Of a DNA stretch of 16,775 bases, positions 13,652 through 16,775 are shown piece by piece (within the stretch, counting starts at the first letter, position 1; every line of letters begins with the position of its first letter). The notes beneath the pieces were generated by a model that did not search any database, was not told the origin of the DNA, and was given only the letters and a program-made list of their open reading frames with translations. The DNA comes from Helicobacteraceae bacterium (GTDB lineage: Bacteria; Campylobacterota; Campylobacteria; Campylobacterales; SZUA-545), in NCBI GenBank assembly GCA_031275395.1, contig JAISOU010000038.1, positions 1 to 16,775 of the forward strand. Direction: 5' to 3'. A program made the translations under genes and the position numbers.

Positions 13652-14671
13652 CTACGAAAGATTAACGCGATCGGCGGCGATCTTTTTAAGCGGTAGTTCG
13701 TAGATTACGCCGCGCAAAATCTTACGAAGATCGCCTTTCGGTTCGGGCGAAAGCCCCGACTCGATCGCCCACTGCGCTTCAATAACAAGATCGTCGATCA
13801 GCGATTCGTTAAAATTAACGCTAAAATCGAGATGTTTAGCGGATTTTTGAATCTCTTCCGCGGGCATACGAATCCGAGCGCTTATTAAATCGGCCCATTT
13901 TGTATCTTCTTTTATCCGTTTATCGGCGTCCAAGAACGCTTTAACCGTTCGTTCTAGTAGCTCGCCGCGTTTGGCGATCGTCTGATCGTTGGTAAGTAGC
14001 AAGTGGTGGGAAACAAAGAACTTTTCAAACCCCTCTTGCGTAAGCAAAAACGCTTTACCGCCGCTTTTATCGATCGCCGCTTTTGCCGACATAAGCGACC
14101 ACGAAAACGCGTCTATATCGCCGCGCACAAGAGTATTGACCAGATCGGACGGAGCGATATTGATAAGCGTTACGTCGCTATCTTTCAAACCCGCGTATTT
14201 AAGGTATCTGGAAACGAGATACTGCCCGCTTGTGCCCGTAGGCGTTCCGATCTTTTTGCCTTTAAGCGATTGCGGATCGTTCGCGCTAACGCCGCGCCCC
14301 TCTATCGACGCGATTACCATATCCCGCGTATGACGCGTGAAATCTAAAACCGCGTGAAGCGAAATGCCGCGCAACAGCGAAAAGACTAGCGGCGTATCCG
14401 TCGTCGTGGAAAAAGTGGCGGAATCCGCGAGCATCGCCTGCATCGCGTCGCGACCGTTGGTAAAATCGCGCTCCGTAACCTCTACGCCGTTCTTTTCAAA
14501 ATAGCCGCCGGCATTAGCGACAAACGCGACAGCCCAACTGTAATTGGTCGAAGCGATCGCAAGCGTCGCGGCTATATTTTTAGCCGCTAGCGCTTCTAAC
14601 GGCGAAAGATAGGCTAACGCGCCGACCGTTCCCGTAACCTTCAAAAACTCTCTTCGCGTAATTTGCGACAT
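13652..14671 (-). CDS. Tat-exported substrate-binding protein, SsuA/NMT1-like
   Basis: The periplasmic solute receptor of the importer, 339 residues. I chose ATG 14671 (MSQITRREFLK) rather than the in-frame ATG 39 bases upstream, because GGAGG lies six bases before it and the twin-arginine motif TRREFLK then falls at the usual place. The signal ends near LEALA. The mature part has the two-lobe pattern of the NMT1/SsuA family: ATLAIA at the start, GYFEKNGVEV, then LKGKKIGTPTGTSGQYL and later KYAGL. Export by Tat suggests folding or cofactor needs in the cytoplasm, which is common for this family in related bacteria. Its ATPase and permease partners lie downstream beyond the inverted amidohydrolase gene. 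The ligand is not predictable. Confidence 0.88.
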   Translation of the reverse strand: MSQITRREFLKVTGTVGALAYLSPLEALAAKNIAATLAIASTNYSWAVAFVANAGGYFEKNGVEVTERDFTNGRDAMQAMLADSATFSTTTDTPLVFSLLRGISLHAVLDFTRHTRDMVIASIEGRGVSANDPQSLKGKKIGTPTGTSGQYLVSRYLKYAGLKDSDVTLINIAPSDLVNTLVRGDIDAFSWSLMSAKAAIDKSGGKAFLLTQEGFEKFFVSHHLLLTNDQTIAKRGELLERTVKAFLDADKRIKEDTKWADLISARIRMPAEEIQKSAKHLDFSVNFNESLIDDLVIEAQWAIESGLSPEPKGDLRKILRGVIYELPLKKIAADRVNLS

Positions 14672-14701
14672 ACTTTGCCTCCGTTTTAGTCCTGCGGCGG
14701 A

Positions 14702-14707
14702 ATAATA
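14702..14707 (-). promoter_or_regulatory. Probable -10 box of the binding-protein gene
   Basis: TATTAT on the minus strand, about 30 bases before ATG 14671, in an A/T-rich stretch. No -35 is evident. The remaining bases up to 14905 show no gene; a short GCGC-GTAA-GCGC hairpin is at 14780-14791. Confidence 0.4.
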
Positions 14708-14880
14708 CAATAAACTAAATAAACTCGATTGATATACTTAAGATAATTAAACAGCAAAAATTAGCTTTGGCCGTCAAAAGCGCGTAAGCGCATAATTCTT
14801 GTTTATGAAAAGCTCCTACGATCGATCGAGCGCGAAGCCACGCGGCAGAAATCCGCGAAAATCGTCGCGTTTCTAAACCC

Positions 14881-14895
14881 GCCTTTTAACAAGGC
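14881..14895 (-). terminator. Possible weak terminator of tgt
   Basis: GCCTT pairs with AAGGC around a five-base loop about ten bases beyond the tgt stop; on the minus strand it is followed by GGGTTTAG. Short stem and poor T run. Confidence 0.3.
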
Positions 14896-14905
14896 AAATC
14901 CCGAT

Positions 14906-16039
14906 TTATTGCGCCCTCTTAGCGTAAAAGTCGTTTTTGAACGCTTGCCATTCGCCGTTTAATATAGCCGATCGAGCCAATCGCGTTAGCGTTAGATAGT
15001 ATCGGAGGTTGTGGAGCGTGGCTAGGCGGTAGTAGGTCAGTTCGCCCGATCGAAAGAGATGATTTAGATAGCCTAGCGAGTAGTTTTTGCAGGTATAACA
15101 GTCGCAGCGCGGGTCGATCGGCGCGTTTTCAAGCGCGTAGCGGGATTGTTTGACGTTGATCTTGCCAAAACTCGTGAAAAGCGTTCCGTTTCGGGCGTTG
15201 CGCGTGGGCATAACGCAATCGAACATATCTATTCCGCGATCGATCCCTTCAATCAGGTTTTCGGGCGTTCCGACCCCCATCAGATAGCGCGGTTTATCGG
15301 CGGGTAAAAGCGGCGCGACAAAGTCGATCGTTTGATACATCTCGTCCGCGCTTTCTCCCACGCTAAGCCCGCCAATCGCGTAGCCGTCGAAGCCAAAGCC
15401 GTTATACTCGATCGCCGTAAGCTCCGCCGCGCTTTGAGCGCGAAAGCCTTTATCGGTACCGCCCTGAACGATCGCGAATAGGTTTTGGTTTAACGCCTCG
15501 CCTTTTTCGCGCGTCTGGACGAGATATTCAAGGCTGTTTCGCGCCCACGCGCTTGTGCGCTCGACAGACTCCCTTAGCCGTTTAGGTTTTGCGGGCAGGG
15601 CTGGCACGTCGTCTAAAACCATCATAATATCGCTTCCTAATTTGCGTTGCGTTTCGATCGCCTTTTGCGGAGTAAAAAAATGCGGCGATCCGTCTATATG
15701 GCTTTGAAACTTCACCCCTTCGTCGCCGACTTTCGCGCTTTTTAGACTAAAAGCCTGAAAACCGCCGCTGTCGGTAAGAAACAAGCCGTTAAATCCCGTC
15801 CAGCCGCGCAATTTGCCAAAACGTTCCACCGTTTCCGCGCTCGGTCGCAAATAGAGGTGATAGGTGTTGGCGAGGATAATTTGCGGTTTTAATATCTCGT
15901 TTAGGTCGATCGCGTCTAGCGACTTCACCGCGCCGGCGGTTCCGACGGGCATAAAAACCGGCGTTTCGATCGCGCCGTTTTCAAGCTCCATTCTCGTAGC
16001 GCGAGCCGCGTCGTCGTTCTTTTCTAAAACAAAACGCAT
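14906..16039 (-). CDS. tgt: Queuine tRNA-ribosyltransferase (tRNA-guanine transglycosylase)
   Basis: It exchanges guanine 34 of tRNAs for Asp, Asn, His and Tyr with the queuosine precursor preQ1. The 377-residue length is standard. [11 protein letters not shown] carries the catalytic Asp90, [13 protein letters not shown] carries the nucleophile Asp274, and VQGG (191-194) and AIGGLSVGE (221-229) line the base pocket. The zinc ligands are Cys312, Cys314, Cys317 and His343. All key residues are intact. The ATG has no obvious ribosome binding site, but TAGAAT (16094-16089, minus) could be its -10 box. It is separated by about 95 bases from the spermidine synthase-like gene upstream on the same strand. 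Confidence 0.97.
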   Translation of the reverse strand: MRFVLEKNDDAARATRMELENGAIETPVFMPVGTAGAVKSLDAIDLNEILKPQIILANTYHLYLRPSAETVERFGKLRGWTGFNGLFLTDSGGFQAFSLKSAKVGDEGVKFQSHIDGSPHFFTPQKAIETQRKLGSDIMMVLDDVPALPAKPKRLRESVERTSAWARNSLEYLVQTREKGEALNQNLFAIVQGGTDKGFRAQSAAELTAIEYNGFGFDGYAIGGLSVGESADEMYQTIDFVAPLLPADKPRYLMGVGTPENLIEGIDRGIDMFDCVMPTRNARNGTLFTSFGKINVKQSRYALENAPIDPRCDCYTCKNYSLGYLNHLFRSGELTYYRLATLHNLRYYLTLTRLARSAILNGEWQAFKNDFYAKRAQ

Positions 16040-16088
16040 TAAAGTTTTACGAAGACGCTAAAGCGCGCAAGGATCGTTTGCATAGCTA

Positions 16089-16094
16089 ATTCTA
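16089..16094 (-). promoter_or_regulatory. Possible -10 box of tgt
   Basis: TAGAAT on the minus strand about 50 bases before the tgt start, in the 95-base gap after the spermidine synthase-like gene. No -35 was recognised, so read-through from that gene is equally possible. Confidence 0.35.
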
Positions 16095-16134
16095 TCATCG
16101 GCGGGTTGAAAGGCGAAATCGCTTCTACTCTCTT

Positions 16135-16775
16135 TTAATTTTTGATCAGCTCGCCAAATTGCGCGAAAATAAAAGGCGGAATAGCGAACGCGGCATTATG
16201 CGTTTCGGCAGAATAGTAATCCAGATCGTCTAGCATATCCGCCTTTTGGAGCTTTAGATCGGCGGTTGGGTGCGGCTTTTTGGAGGCGAAAATATAGCCG
16301 TTTATAGCGCCGTCTAGCGGAGCGAACGCGCTTAAAGCGCAAGGTATTACGAAACGGCACGATTGGTAGGCTTTAAGGCGCTCGCTATCTAGCGCGCCAA
16401 ACGCTTTTAGCAAAACGCCGCCTTCGGATAGCTTCATTAAAAGCGCTTTCGCTTCGTCGTTGTTTGGCTTTTGCCCTCTTAGATCGACGATCGCGTCGTA
16501 TTTTTCGTTTAGCGATTCCGCGTTGGTCGTTATAGAACCGCTTTTCCATACGATCGCGTTTTCGTCGTAGTCAAAATCCGCGCCGCGAAGCGAGCAGATC
16601 GTAATCGCCGTCTTGTGTCTGGCTATTTCGCTCAACAAAGCTTCTTCCACAACCTCCCCCAAAACCAACGTCGATCGAGGCTTATCAAGAACGCATAGCG
16701 GTATATGCGCCGCCGTTTCCGCAATTATCTTTTTCATAGTCATAACGTAGTTTATCGTCGTAAAGCTAAAATCCT
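16135..16775 (-). CDS. speE: Spermidine synthase-like protein, 5' end cut by the window edge
   Basis: A polyamine aminopropyltransferase relative. The C-terminal part GYIFASKKPHP, later YYSAETHNAAFAIP, resembles what I remember of Helicobacter pylori SpeE, and the order AETAAHIPLC, then LVLGE, matches its ESELLAHMGGC, then LIVDG. Although ATG 16743-16741 is the first visible start (202 residues), the frame stays open to the window edge (DFSFTTINYV precedes it) and that stretch also fits the family. The gene therefore very likely starts outside, lacking here about 40 N-terminal residues. The usual glycine-rich SAM motif is degenerate, as in the Helicobacter form. Activity cannot be judged from this fragment. 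Confidence 0.72.
   Translation of the reverse strand, partial: DFSFTTINYVMTMKKIIAETAAHIPLCVLDKPRSTLVLGEVVEEALLSEIARHKTAITICSLRGADFDYDENAIVWKSGSITTNAESLNEKYDAIVDLRGQKPNNDEAKALLMKLSEGGVLLKAFGALDSERLKAYQSCRFVIPCALSAFAPLDGAINGYIFASKKPHPTADLKLQKADMLDDLDYYSAETHNAAFAIPPFIFAQFGELIKN

Noticed and set aside
13989-14347. Two overlapping plus-strand frames of 114 codons each inside the binding-protein gene
   Set aside because: Two different frames are open over the same stretch opposite a well-supported gene, as expected from low stop frequency in GC-rich antisense DNA.
14672-14710. Upstream ATG (14710) for the substrate-binding protein
   Set aside because: It lacks a ribosome site, overlaps the likely -10 box, and puts 13 extra residues before the Tat motif; ATG 14671 has GGAGG at good spacing.
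14780-14791. GCGC-GTAA-GCGC hairpin as a small RNA or terminator
   Set aside because: A four-base stem is too short to support either; it is recorded only as intergenic structure.

Overview
The window looks like a chromosome segment from a flagellated Gram-negative bacterium of the Campylobacterota (Epsilonproteobacteria) type, with moderate GC. The grounds are a spermidine synthase fragment whose C-terminal part resembles the short Helicobacter form, a nadC-flhB operon, long G/C homopolymer tracts of the phase-variation kind, and housekeeping genes (lepA, tgt) scattered in small operons. This assignment is inferred from remembered family sequences, not from a search. The motif CGATCG is conspicuously frequent throughout.

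Layout. 1-213: a non-coding or edge region with a 20-base C tract. 214-2856 (minus): operon nadC, flhB, then an unrecognised acidic protein; the genes overlap or nearly touch. 2857-2923: divergent promoter region. 2924-8895 (plus): the accessory heart of the window, with two tandem cassettes. Each has a lipoprotein-type kexin-like S8 protease with a C-terminal P domain, followed directly by a small exported protein that looks like a free-standing S8 propeptide. The first cassette has a 15-base G tract between its ribosome binding site and the protease signal peptide. The second has its own strong promoter and ends in a GspK-like minor pseudopilin gene overlapping by ATGA. 8896-9106: a structured, partly palindromic intergenic element. 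9107-10900 (minus): lepA. 11002-14671: an SsuABC/TauABC-type ABC importer on the minus strand, whose binding-protein gene is separated from the ATPase and permease genes by an oppositely oriented amidohydrolase gene. 14906-16039 (minus): tgt. 16135-16775 (minus): spermidine synthase-like gene running off the right edge.

How the genes may work together. The protease/propeptide pairs resemble the Aeromonas sobria serine protease (ASP) with its external chaperone ORF2, encoded just downstream, but are duplicated, lipid-anchored and, in one copy, behind a slippery G tract. The small proteins probably fold and hold the proteases inactive in the periplasm. The linked pseudopilin gene hints at a type II secretion or pilus-like machine for surface display or release. 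Phase-variable expression of a surface protease is the most interesting hypothesis here. The remaining genes are ordinary metabolism (NAD synthesis, queuosine, polyamine), flagellar export, translation and solute uptake. No rRNA, tRNA, CRISPR array or transposase was recognised, and no gene-free stretch exceeds 300 bases.
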